A stretch of 64,000 nt of DNA from Diaporthe sp. PMI_573 (taxonomy: Eukaryota > Ascomycota > Sordariomycetes > Diaporthales > Diaporthaceae), in NCBI GenBank assembly GCA_021399435.1, contig JAJTUP010000047.1, positions 124,001-188,000 on the forward strand, in the 5' to 3' direction. Shown here in pieces: positions 21,946 to 31,986 of the stretch. A program made the translations under genes and the position numbers. Numbering within the stretch: the stretch's first letter is position 1; each line of letters starts with the position of its first letter. Under the pieces are notes generated by a model. It was not told where the DNA came from. It worked only from the letters and a program-made list of their open reading frames with translations, and searched no databases.

Positions 21946-24297
21946 TTATATACCGCGCTTTGCATCCTTTGCCGCTAAGCCAGACAGCCTCTTCTCGGGC
22001 TTGGGGTAATCTGGCCTGCCACCGAGGATGTCGACAGCGTCCTTCATGTACCACCAGTAGCCTTTCGTCGGCCGACGGTTTGCCCAGTCGGTCTCTTGCT
22101 CCTCCACCTCTTGCATGGGCGTGAAGACCACGTCCGCACCCTTGATTCCGATCACAGACATTCCCATGGGGTCGGACATGACACGCTCGGCAGCGTTCTT
22201 GCCGAAGTTCTCCAGGTGCTGGATGCACTTGATCGCGAGCCTTACGGCTCTGGATCGATCCATAGGAGACGGAACACCACCTTGCTGCACGTGGCCGGGG
22301 ATGCTGTCACGGGACTCAAATCTGTCGTGCGCCTCCTCGCGAATGATGTCTGCCACCAGCCTGGCGCTGTACACCTTCGAAGCCTTCTCGTTGATGAGAA
22401 TCAGCCGACCAGCACGCGACTGGCCCTTATCCTTGGCGAATACATCCTTCAGGTGCCTAACATCGGCCTCGAGCATGCCCAGGCTGACGCCCTCTTCGGG
22501 AGTGTACACGGCGACAGCACCGACACCAAGACCGGCGAGGGTCGCGACGTAGCCGGACCGGCCGCCCTGGGTCTCGATCACGAAGACACGACGGCGAGCA
22601 GCAGAGGCGGACTGTTTGATCTTGTCACAGTAGTTGACCAACTCGTTTAGACAGGTGTCAGAGCCGATGGAGTACTCGGTACCAGGGACGTTGTTGGAGA
22701 TGGTCGCCGGCAGGACGGTCATAGGGATCCGCAGTGATGGGAAGTCCTTTTGGGCGATGCGGAGCTGCGACACGGCGTGGAAGGCCTCGAATCCGCCAAT
22801 GAGGAAGAGGGCGTCGAACTTGTACTGCTTGACGAGATCGGCGATCAGCTCCATCCCGGACTCTTTGGGGAGTTCCCGGTTGGTCCCGATCTCAGAGCCA
22901 CCTTTGCTTGCCCAGCCGTCGACCTCGAGCCAGTCGAAGGGACGGACAGCGCCCAATGGCTTGTCGCCGTGATGTCTTGCGAAACCAGCGAAACCATTGC
23001 AGATGGCGATTGGCTCGTGTCCCCGGGAGACGCAGTAAGCCACACCGCCTCGAATAGCTGCATTCATGCCACCAGCTGGTGCTCCGACGTTGATAAAGCC
23101 GATCCTCATGCGCTTGTCCTCGGGGAGTATGTTCTCTTGGCTGAGGTTGGCCGTTGTTGTCAACATGTATGACTTGTACTGGTCCGCAAACTCGGTGTCC
23201 CGCAAAGACATAGCCTTGTCAAAGTCCTGAGCCTCGATAGCCTTAGCCACAGCCTTTGTGTCCTGTACAGCCTGCATGAGCGGCCTTCGGACGATCTGGT
23301 TCTCGGTGATAGCGATAAAGCAAGTCTCAGTCTCAGGGGTGGCTTCGAGGACGGCCTTGACAGCCTCGACTCCCTGAAGGGTGGCGAGCATTCGGTCGTA
23401 GGCAACCGCTGTGCCGCCTCTCTGGACGTGTCCCAGGGTGGTGATCCGGGTGTCAAGGTGGAGGCCCTTTGGATCGGCCAAGAGGTCCTTGACCATTTCG
23501 GGAGAGATCTTGCCGCCGTACTTGTCGTGAGCACCCTCGGCGATGATGACGATGGTCTTTCTCTTGCCCAGGCTGCGGTGCTTCTTGATGATGGCGCACA
23601 TCTCCTCCCTCCAGTTGTCCTCCCTGGGCTTCTCGGGGATGAAGACGAAGTCGGCGCCGGTTGCAACACCGGTCATGAGTGCCAGCCAGCCGCAATGGCG
23701 GCCCATTACCTCAACAACGAAGGCACGGGAGTGTGACGAGGCGGTGGCCTCGATATAGTCGACCATCTCACAGATCCTCGAGAGTGCAGAGTACGCACCA
23801 ATGGTGGCGTCAGTGCCAGACATGTCGTTGTCGATGGAGCCAACGGTGCCCACGATGTTCAGGTGGCGGAACGGCGCGACCTGCTCCTTGGTGAGCTCCT
23901 TCTTGTCGATCAGCTCCTCCAGGAGGGAGGGCCACTCAGACCGGAACTTGTCTGCACCGGTCAGGGAGCCGTCTCCACCACAGATGATGATGGCGTCAAT
24001 GCCGTTGAGAATCATGTTCTTGGCGGCAGTGAGGCGGCCGGGCCGCTCGTAGAACGCCATGCAGCGGGCAGTGCCGATGAGAGTGCCACCCTCGGAGAGC
24101 CAGCCACGAACGTCGTCCCACGCCATCTTCCGAATGTAGTCACCTCCCCTGACAAGGCCCTCGTAGCCCTCGTAGACGCAGTAGGCATCACAGCCCATGT
24201 GCAATGCCATGCGGACACAGGCCCGGACGACGCCATTCATGCCGGGGGAGTCACCTCCCGAGGTCATGATGGCGATCTTCTTCTTGACAGGCGCCAT
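21946..24297 (-). CDS. pfkA: ATP-dependent 6-phosphofructokinase
   Basis: Single intronless frame of 783 residues with the double-domain layout of eukaryotic phosphofructokinase. The N-half has GGDSPGMN (14-21), [12 protein letters not shown] (ATP site, about 106-116), [15 protein letters not shown] with the catalytic Asp region (153-167), [14 protein letters not shown] and LGHVQRGG. The C-half starts near residue 400 with the degenerate copy ([37 protein letters not shown]), which in the family became an allosteric site for fructose 2,6-bisphosphate. It phosphorylates fructose 6-phosphate to the 1,6-bisphosphate, the committed step of glycolysis, in the cytosol. Length and motifs agree with fungal enzymes (about 780-790 residues in filamentous ascomycetes). 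No damage was seen. Codon use is GC-ending, as expected for a highly expressed gene. Confidence 0.97.
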   Translation of the reverse strand: MAPVKKKIAIMTSGGDSPGMNGVVRACVRMALHMGCDAYCVYEGYEGLVRGGDYIRKMAWDDVRGWLSEGGTLIGTARCMAFYERPGRLTAAKNMILNGIDAIIICGGDGSLTGADKFRSEWPSLLEELIDKKELTKEQVAPFRHLNIVGTVGSIDNDMSGTDATIGAYSALSRICEMVDYIEATASSHSRAFVVEVMGRHCGWLALMTGVATGADFVFIPEKPREDNWREEMCAIIKKHRSLGKRKTIVIIAEGAHDKYGGKISPEMVKDLLADPKGLHLDTRITTLGHVQRGGTAVAYDRMLATLQGVEAVKAVLEATPETETCFIAITENQIVRRPLMQAVQDTKAVAKAIEAQDFDKAMSLRDTEFADQYKSYMLTTTANLSQENILPEDKRMRIGFINVGAPAGGMNAAIRGGVAYCVSRGHEPIAICNGFAGFARHHGDKPLGAVRPFDWLEVDGWASKGGSEIGTNRELPKESGMELIADLVKQYKFDALFLIGGFEAFHAVSQLRIAQKDFPSLRIPMTVLPATISNNVPGTEYSIGSDTCLNELVNYCDKIKQSASAARRRVFVIETQGGRSGYVATLAGLGVGAVAVYTPEEGVSLGMLEADVRHLKDVFAKDKGQSRAGRLILINEKASKVYSARLVADIIREEAHDRFESRDSIPGHVQQGGVPSPMDRSRAVRLAIKCIQHLENFGKNAAERVMSDPMGMSVIGIKGADVVFTPMQEVEEQETDWANRRPTKGYWWYMKDAVDILGGRPDYPKPEKRLSGLAAKDAKRGI

Positions 24298-26161
24298 GCT
24301 GTCCTGTCTGAGTGGGATCCGGAGGAAAAGGGGGGATGTGAGGGTACTGGATTTGGGATTGTTCTCGATTATGTTCGCCTGGTAATGTTCGTGTCTAGCC
24401 TGGCGTTATGTGTTTGTTCCAACAGGTAGATAGATATAGAATTAGGATCTAGGTGGTGGTCAGTGGCTGTTCGTCGGCTGGTGCGGGGGACCTGCAAAAG
24501 GGAGGCTGAAATTAAGAGCGAGAGATTGAGAGAAATTGAAATGGCAGGTATTCAGATGGCTGGTGCCCCAGGCGCGTCCAGGCGAGCCTGAGCACCTCTT
24601 TCGACTGTCTCGTGTCGTCCCGTCCCTTCTCATCTCCCGGGGGTACCATTTGTCTGACTGAGTGTGTCTGACTTGACTTACCAGAATGAAACCACGCAGT
24701 CGCACTCGCAGCCGACCAGAAGCTTGGCTCTCAGCTGGCGGAACGGGAGGGGTGTTTTATGTTTCTGTGTGCGGTCTTGAGTCGAGTCAGAGACAAGAGA
24801 AGATCAGGAACCGAAGGCAGGTGAGGGAAGAAGAGAGTGCCCCGGTGGAAGAGCAGCAGTCAACAACGGATGTGATGCACCGGGGAGACAAGGAAAGCAG
24901 CTGCGTCAAGGTGGGACGACGGCAATGCAGGTCAGAGCAAGCTGAGCTCAGGTGAGCGCGCACAGGTGCTGGGGGGGAGGGAGGGAGGAGGGACATCATA
25001 GCTCTTATCTTATCGGGGGCGCTGTCAACGTTCAACCCCACCACGGCGACCGAAAAACTCTTGGAGTGACTTCATACCGCAGGACTTAATCCCTCATACG
25101 ACTTTTCCTGGTGTCCCTTGTAGCACGGCGCAGCCTCGCTGAAATGCCGCTGTAACAATGAGCTTGACAAGTGGGACCGGACCCAGCAGTGTCTCGAGAC
25201 GGTGGCCTCACTGCAAGGAAAACTTTGACCCAAGTCATACGTCGCCGTGTCAACCCACCTGTCAGCATATGCCTGTTTCTCTTCCTCTGCTCATTTCTGT
25301 GCATTTCTACTACAGCACGATATCAAAGGAGGAGGCCCTGACGCCCGTCCTGGACGAGCCCGGCCTCTCACACACGGCCAACAGGGCTTGCTCTCGCTCG
25401 CAATGGGGTCAGCAATCTCGGGAACGTGGGGCATGGCCGAATGTCCGTCCTGGCGTGACGCCGAGGGTGATGTATGCACGCCGTGCAGCCTTATGTTGGG
25501 CACCTATAGCAGAGCAGTCGGCTAAGTAGCACGGGCGTAGGCACCTTCCGAGACCGATGACAACGGCACCTCCCACGCCAGAGCCCGAAGCTTAATCACA
25601 GGAACGGGCTGTGGGGGATCAGCTGTTGACCCAAGATGAAGGCCAGCACTTGATCTAAACAGTAAACAGACGGTACCTGGTGGGCAGGTATGTATGCATG
25701 TATGTACAGTATGTAGCTACGTAGATGATCCACCCGCTGTCGAGCCTGGCAGGCCCGCCAGACTTAGCGGCCGCGCCCCCCTGCCAGCGGGAGCTTCAGC
25801 TACAACCTTCCCATTGGCTCGTCAATCGTGACTGCAGGAGGGGTGGTATCCGCGCCGGAGCTGCGATCCAGCTCTACAGACAACGTTCTCGCGACAGCTT
25901 CAAACCCGGTCCAAATCGCTGCCCACGTCGGTTGCTCGCCTATTGACACTTCTACCCACGCGTCTAGAAAAACCGCCCCCCCCCACCGACCTTCGCGACC
26001 ACGGCAGAGCACAACCCTGCAGAACAACTCGATCGTTTCCCCTTGCCTACATCTCTACGACGGCGTGGTCGACCAGCTCGCCCCATTCGCGAACGGCCGA
26101 TGAGACAGACAACCCTGAATAGCCCATGCGCAAATCCTGACACGCTCTTGATCCAGTCAAG
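24298..26161. other. Divergent promoter region of phosphofructokinase and MED17
   Basis: A 1.9-kb gap between two divergent starts. It holds CT-rich stretches and a C-run near 24975 on the phosphofructokinase-sense strand, common in promoters or leaders of strongly transcribed fungal glycolytic genes. A TATG-rich microsatellite-like patch occurs at about 25690-25720. No coding exon was recognised, though an intron in the phosphofructokinase leader cannot be excluded. Confidence 0.55.
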
Positions 26162-28219
26162 ATGGCGTCGAACCCGGCCCAATCTTTCGTCCTGAGGCCG
26201 GTGCCTCGGAGTGACCGCAGGCCAAAGAACCTCGGTGAATTCATCGCACGAATAAATGCCGACCGAGGTTTTCGAAATGTAACAGAGGAAAGCTTGCGCA
26301 AAGAGATGGAGGCAGAGGTAGAAGCGAATGGCATGCTTGAATCGAAAGAAGTCGACATGACCAACGGCGAGGGCGCAGGTGGTGATGGCGGCGACCGAGC
26401 ACAGGATGCCGAGGACGAAGAGGGCGCAGACCAAGTTGGGATCGAGGACCTTAACCAGGCGGTACTAGACGTGCGACAACATGCAGAGTATGGATCCTGC
26501 GCCTTGCACCTCTATCATTGGGGGCTTGCTGACCTTTCTATCAGGACGGCACACCAGAACGCCATGCTGGCCCTCGACTTCGTCTCCCTGTTAATCACAA
26601 AGGAGAACCCGAGACCGGCCCAAGACACTGTCTCCCCAGCACTTCGAGATCTCGTCGGCATCGGCAGCCTCGGCGCGGACAAATTAGCTGCTTCAAACGT
26701 CACCCCTCAGCGTCTGTTGGATAACAAATTGGTAGCCACGGGCTGGAAGTTGACAGACATCGACAGGACGGTCAACTCCGTTCTCACGTCTGCCTCTCGG
26801 TTGCAGAAAGAAATCAGTGTCGAGACCAAATACTGGGCTGAGGTCCTCGCCGTCAGTGACAAAGACTGGGCTGTCACACGCGTTCCCAACGAGCCAGAGA
26901 CTCTCGGTGTCAGGTATGGCTTCTCGGAGGCTGCGCCTGGCTTCCGCAACACGAGCCTTGCGCCCATGCGACGCGGTGACGACGGCACCGTTGACCTGGA
27001 CTGTGGGAAGATGCTTGGCGAGTCCCAGCGTCTCCTCGTCACCTTCGAGAAGAACCATCGCATTGTCGGGCGGTCTTCGCTCCCAAGACCACTCCCACAA
27101 GATGCGGCTCTGGAGGAGAGGGTCCTTGAAGCCCGGAACACCATCTTTGCGCAGGAACTGTGGCATGAGATGAATCGAGAGGGTCGCCTGCTACAAGCTT
27201 ATGGCATTCGGCTCGAGAACGATGCTCTTTCGTACACTCTGGATGACGGTACGCGGATCATTTTCAGCCTGCAGCCCCTCGAACAGGATGTCGAGGAGGG
27301 TGCTTCGGAGGCTCTCCCGGAAGACTATCGTGCCGAGTCTCTGAGCTCCGCTCTCCATCAGTTGCTGACATACGCACATCGCATCAACAACCAGAGGCGC
27401 TCGCGCCCTGATTCCAAAAACAGAGACCAGTCCACCACGATGTCGCCGTACCCCCTCCTGCGCCCTGTCCTCGCCAATCTCCAGCACGAAACATCAATAG
27501 ACGATGCCACACGGTTCATCTCGGATTTGTCGACCATCTTGCACTCCGCAGGAATCTCCACAGTCAACTTCAAACTGGTCGAGCCGCCCATCTCCCTGGA
27601 TCTGGCCTCAACCAACGGGTCTCCATCAGAGGCCCTCATCCAAGCACTGTTCGGGCCATTGGAGCTTCAGTACGGATTCAACATCACACCGGAGTCTCGA
27701 CTTCTCATTCACTGCAAGACGGTCATGGGCAACACCATTGCGACAACCTACCACGTCTCCGTCCTGCCACCGGCCCAGGGTGGCGCGAATCCTCTGTTGA
27801 AAGCATACCCCCCAGTTCACCTACAGGGCGAGGGATATACACTACCTGATCTCAAATACTACCTGCAACAAGCCGTTGCGCGGGCCCTGGTCGAACGTGC
27901 CAGCACTATCGTGCTGACCGCCAGAGCACCGTCGCCGAGCGATGAGGATGAGCTACCAATCGTGTGGGCGAAGCATATCTCCGGGGTGGCTATTGAGAAT
28001 AGCAACGACAGCAGGGAACAGTTGCGCTTCGAAATCATCCTCTCAGAGCTCGGCAATCCCGAGTTGCACCTCTTTGGGAGCTGGGTCGTCGACCAGCCCA
28101 AGCCTGCGACTAGGACTTGGACTTGGACGGTCGGCAACGTCAAGCAGGGGCTAAAGAAGGAGAGCATCGAGCAGGTTCTACGTAATGTCGTGGCTCGCGT
28201 GGCTCAGCCTTTGCCTTGA
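26162..28219 (+). CDS. med17: Mediator complex subunit 17 (Srb4)
   Basis: Two exons, 26162-26487 and 26545-28219, give 666 residues. The N-terminus (SFVLRPVPRSDRRPKNLGEF) and the helical core (AMLALDFVSLLITKENP, TGWKLTDIDRTVNSVL, LQKEISVETKYWAEVLAVSD, GWxLxxxD-type segments and VRYGFSEAAPGFRNTSLAP) match fungal MED17/Srb4. This essential head-module subunit bridges activators to RNA polymerase II in the nucleus. The 57-nt intron (donor GTATGG, branch GCTGAC, acceptor TATCAG) is a multiple of three and has no stop, so the unspliced reading is also open. Splicing is preferred because it joins VRQHAE to TAHQNAMLAL without a stray Cys/His/Trp insert. An acidic low-complexity patch (EDEEGAD) follows the N-terminus, as in relatives. 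Confidence 0.9.
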   Translation: MASNPAQSFVLRPVPRSDRRPKNLGEFIARINADRGFRNVTEESLRKEMEAEVEANGMLESKEVDMTNGEGAGGDGGDRAQDAEDEEGADQVGIEDLNQAVLDVRQHAEYGSCALHLYHWGLADLSIRTAHQNAMLALDFVSLLITKENPRPAQDTVSPALRDLVGIGSLGADKLAASNVTPQRLLDNKLVATGWKLTDIDRTVNSVLTSASRLQKEISVETKYWAEVLAVSDKDWAVTRVPNEPETLGVRYGFSEAAPGFRNTSLAPMRRGDDGTVDLDCGKMLGESQRLLVTFEKNHRIVGRSSLPRPLPQDAALEERVLEARNTIFAQELWHEMNREGRLLQAYGIRLENDALSYTLDDGTRIIFSLQPLEQDVEEGASEALPEDYRAESLSSALHQLLTYAHRINNQRRSRPDSKNRDQSTTMSPYPLLRPVLANLQHETSIDDATRFISDLSTILHSAGISTVNFKLVEPPISLDLASTNGSPSEALIQALFGPLELQYGFNITPESRLLIHCKTVMGNTIATTYHVSVLPPAQGGANPLLKAYPPVHLQGEGYTLPDLKYYLQQAVARALVERASTIVLTARAPSPSDEDELPIVWAKHISGVAIENSNDSREQLRFEIILSELGNPELHLFGSWVVDQPKPATRTWTWTVGNVKQGLKKESIEQVLRNVVARVAQPLP

Positions 28220-29135
28220 TTTTACAATCGCACAGGACACATAGGCACGAGGAATGCTTCTGACGTTCACTTCGCGGACGCGTCACTCAAGGACCGCGTT
28301 GGACAGTTACAAGAAATGCATCGTAGCACCCGAATCAAGCAACGCCTTTGTCGACGATTGAAAGTTTCAACAGGCCAAGTCATTGCATTGCAGGGATGAA
28401 GCAGTCTGCAAATCACCTGTGCGCAGTGAACGTGCGGCTGGGTAGTATTGATATATATGCTACCATCTTATAACACTGAAATGGATCGGCAAACATGTCA
28501 TGCCCCCATTCATTTTGCCATCTTCAACATTCAAATTATCAAGGCAAGAAGAGACGGATTTCTTGTGAAGAAATGAGTGACGTTCTACGTGTTGAAGCGA
28601 TCCAAACTACCCAAGGCCTCGGACCCAGATCCAATGCCATTTCTTGTGCCTTGGACTTCTTGAGGCCAACCCCCCATGATAGCGCTCCTATACAATGCGA
28701 AGCCGTCCTATACGCGACAACAAATGATGAACGTCCTTCCTCCGGCAGCCATTCGAATTTGCTCCAGCTGTCCGGGTGCAGCCTTTTGAGCAACGTGGGA
28801 TATCCTAGACAAGATCAGCCAGATCTGCAGGTACGAGTACGACATCGTTTCGAGAGCCTTTGCTTGGATCAATGTCACCTCAGCGTTACATTGGCAAACG
28901 CGCAGCACGACACAAGTCGCAATCCCCGAGGGGCAGTTTCAAGGCTAAACGACGGTATCGCCTGGGCGAGGCCGATTGGAAAGCTTCCGCATCGAAAGAA
29001 GTTCTAGAACAACTCGCTGATGAGGTACCCTGGGCATGCTTCTCGCCCTGCTGTTGATCATGCTGGCGGTGAGACATTCATTTCCGCCGGTATCGTCTGG
29101 AGTCTTTCCAGCAATCGCTGGCTTCTTCACGTGGT
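28220..29135. other. Convergent 3' intergenic region, no gene seen
   Basis: This lies between the stop codons of MED17 (plus) and the macrodomain-sirtuin gene (minus). An open frame at 28495-29007 has no recognisable motif and no splice partners. Confidence 0.55.
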
Positions 29136-30995
29136 TCACGCCACTGCCGGCTCTGAATTTTTGTTCAAGAGCTCTCCAACAACTGCCGAAATGTCACCGT
29201 CGATACTGATCGCCAGCCCAGCCTCGTCCAGGTCCCACGGAACAGCGGTCTCAGGCCCCAAGCCCACCCTGATCAGCTTTACTCTTCCCCTGCCCCTGGC
29301 GACCAGGTCCTCATTTGGCCACCTCAACACCCCTGGGGTCGACATGCCGGCGCCAAGCTCGAGGATCACCGTAGACTTCTCACTGCTAAGCAATGTGTCC
29401 TTGCGAAATTGCTTCCATCCTCGCTCTCCGTCTTGGAATGGCACCTCGTTGAACCAGTCCCCTGCCCTCACGCATATGTTCATCTTGCCCCCGCAGAACT
29501 GGCACAACGGGACCTTGTCAGGGTCAGTTAGGATCTGAGAGACTGGGTCGAGGGAGGACTGGGCGGCCTCGACCAGCGGAGCGGACAGGACCGTAGACTC
29601 TGGGCGACAGTTAGACCAGCACTGCAGCACGGAGTACGAGCCCTGGGGGGTGGACAGCCTCTGCGGGTCAAGCCCGTTCGCGAGGAAGAGGCCGTCGGCG
29701 TTTGATGTCCTGACGTGTGCGTTGCCACTACCGAAGCGCGCCAACCACGAGATGAGCGTGCAGTACATGTCCGACGCGGGCCACGCGCGCACCATGGCAA
29801 GGTGCGTGAAGAAGTAGCCCCAGCGCACTTGCTCCGTCTGCCACCCGTCGAAACCGAAGACACTGTATAGCGTCCGGAGCCCGTACTTGAGGAAGCCCGG
29901 GAAGTGACTCGCGAACAGCGTTGGAGAGGTATAGTCCAGCCCGTCCGAGGCCGACAGCCCTGCGCCCGCGCTGACGAGGACCGCGTCCGCGTCCTTGAGC
30001 CACGCCCTCGCGGGCTCCAGCGAGCCGCACTGGGTCACGAGTTGTGGCGGGCCATCCTTGTCTGGCTTCATAGACGACCAACCCGCTCGCTGCCGCGGCA
30101 CGCGGGCCAGCACCTCCTTGTAGATGGCGGTGTCCTCGTCGGTGAAGGTGTCGAAGATGACATCCGTGATGGACGTCCCCTCATGCTCCTCGAGCCACTC
30201 GGTCACAGCACGCACTGCTACCGCCGCTGCCTCCCGCGCGGGGAATGCAAACAGCCCCGTCGAGATGCCGCACAGCGCGATGATTTTGCGCCCGTCGGGC
30301 ATCGTCGAAGGCAGGTCCTCCACGGCCCCGAGCACCGAGGCGTAGCACCGCGCCAGCTGCTCCCTCTGCAGCGCCGCGGGGCCGCCTGCTCCTCGCCGCA
30401 GCTGTGGGCCGACGGTATGCACAACGTGGTCCGCCGCTAGGCAGTAAGCCCCCGTAACAATCGCCTCGCCCGGCTCGATCTCGCGGCCCCGGGACTGCAT
30501 TACCTCATTGCACTCGTACCGCAGCCGTGGACCCGCCCACGAGTGGATGATGTTGTCGATACAGCGGTGCGGCGGCTGGAAGCACCCCAATCCCTGACTG
30601 TTGGCGGCGTTGGTGATGGCCGTGAGCCCCGTGAGGGTTGTGATGTCGCCCTGCCAAAGTGAAAGCCTATTAACTTTGTTGCTGTCCCGCTTCAGTGTTG
30701 CTGTTGGCTGGATCGAGCCTGCCTGTGTCAGGACTCTCCGTGACATCTGCTGGTTTAGTATGGCATCTATGCCGACTAGGATGTCCGCTGGCAGCTCTGG
30801 GTCTGGCTGCCGGACGCAGAGGAGCTGCTGCAGTAGGCGCACATGGCTTGATGGCTCGAGGTCGTCTAGTTGGTTCTTGATATGGTGGCAGTGGTGGCGG
30901 TGGTGGTGATGATGGTCGTCACTAGCATCTTCCTCCTCGGCAGTATCGGCCACGTTTAGAAGATATTTCACAATATCTTTTATTTTCGTAGCCAT
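29136..30995 (-). CDS. Macrodomain-sirtuin (SirTM) fusion, ADP-ribosyl hydrolase plus ADP-ribosyltransferase
   Basis: Intronless frame of 619 residues. Residues 110-300 are a macrodomain of the zinc-containing class: QGDITTLTGLTAITNAANSQ, then GCFQPPHRCIDNIIH with likely metal ligands C138/H143/C145, and CGISTGLFAFP as the phosphate loop. Residues 320-610 are a class M sirtuin: VSAGAGLSASDGLDY (NAD-binding), TSNADGLF in place of TQNxD, and Q451-G where canonical deacetylases have the catalytic His. A Cys4 zinc site follows (C459/C463 and C498/C501), then ILELGAGMSTPGVL. Bacterial SirTMs transfer ADP-ribose to protein and the paired macrodomain removes it; fusion of both in one chain is known from fungi (Rack and colleagues, 2015). 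A His-rich patch (residues 28-38) near the N-terminus is unusual. No targeting signal is obvious. The N-to-A change in TxNxD (TSNAD versus TxNVD) is conservative in size. Confidence 0.9.
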   Translation of the reverse strand: MATKIKDIVKYLLNVADTAEEEDASDDHHHHHRHHCHHIKNQLDDLEPSSHVRLLQQLLCVRQPDPELPADILVGIDAILNQQMSRRVLTQAGSIQPTATLKRDSNKVNRLSLWQGDITTLTGLTAITNAANSQGLGCFQPPHRCIDNIIHSWAGPRLRYECNEVMQSRGREIEPGEAIVTGAYCLAADHVVHTVGPQLRRGAGGPAALQREQLARCYASVLGAVEDLPSTMPDGRKIIALCGISTGLFAFPAREAAAVAVRAVTEWLEEHEGTSITDVIFDTFTDEDTAIYKEVLARVPRQRAGWSSMKPDKDGPPQLVTQCGSLEPARAWLKDADAVLVSAGAGLSASDGLDYTSPTLFASHFPGFLKYGLRTLYSVFGFDGWQTEQVRWGYFFTHLAMVRAWPASDMYCTLISWLARFGSGNAHVRTSNADGLFLANGLDPQRLSTPQGSYSVLQCWSNCRPESTVLSAPLVEAAQSSLDPVSQILTDPDKVPLCQFCGGKMNICVRAGDWFNEVPFQDGERGWKQFRKDTLLSSEKSTVILELGAGMSTPGVLRWPNEDLVARGRGRVKLIRVGLGPETAVPWDLDEAGLAISIDGDISAVVGELLNKNSEPAVA

Positions 30996-31986
30996 TATGA
31001 GTGATATATATTGTTGGTGTTGGCTGCTACCGGAGTTGCCACGCCCCTTTTGATGGTGAGCTCAACGGTGATTTTAATGGGATCGTCAGACTGTGTGCAT
31101 TCCTACACAATTCTATCCATCTTCACGATATCAAATCATATAGTCATCTTTACTGAACCGCTTACCTGATCGCTAAACTGAACTGAAGCTGCTGGAATAC
31201 TGTACTGTCTAGTTGCGCGCCCAACTCTCTACAAGGGGTGGAGCCGGGAAATTTTGCAGCCGCCGCGCTTACTTAATGAGCGATCGCGTTGACTTACTCG
31301 TTGCTGCATCTCGGGCCCGGCCAGGACGGGTCCCTCTTCACGAGAGATAGGGATGCAAGACGCAGGGGTTTAAGGTTATATCGAGATCCCAGGCAAACGA
31401 GTATGGCAACGGCCGAGTTTCTGCCGACGGGTAGTTTCAAAATTGCAGGGCACCACGGTCTCGCCCCTGGTTATTTACTCTATTGTGGAAACAGAGAAAA
31501 GTCATGGAGCGATCCCGCTCCCTCCCGCCCCAGCCACTGCCGACCGAACTCGGGTCCATCTTCCGACCCTGACAATCAGGCAGCTGCCGATTCTGCCTTA
31601 CCCCAGGGCTGCCCAGTGCCACCGCTGGCCCCTGACGATGTGCATCCGTGAGACCAGCTCGCATGGAGCTTGATGGAGTCAGTATTGAGCTTGTTACGCC
31701 AGGGGTAACAACATTGGCTGCGGCAGCCACCTCGCGACAGGGACATCCACCTCAGCATGATTTCCAGCAACCTGGCGTTTCCACGGTTTGTGATTCAAGA
31801 CATTACACAGTACTGTAATATCTCATTTTTGCACGGGCTACCCGAGCCATCATTGCTTTGGTAGGGGGGGTATCCGTCCTAAAAATCCAAAATCCCTATC
31901 CAAGCCCGGTCCTGTCCTAAATCCCAAACCATCCCATGTGTAGTGTAGTCCATGCCACCGTGCCATCCCGTCACGTTACATTCGAC
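30996..31986. other. Intergenic, promoter of the macrodomain-sirtuin gene
   Basis: Holds the 5' flank of the macrodomain-sirtuin gene and the 3' flank of the receptor gene. No further gene was seen. Confidence 0.55.

Noticed and set aside
28495..29007. 170-codon plus-strand open frame between MED17 and the macrodomain-sirtuin gene
   Set aside because: No recognisable motif, composition like intergenic DNA, and it lies between two convergent 3' ends.
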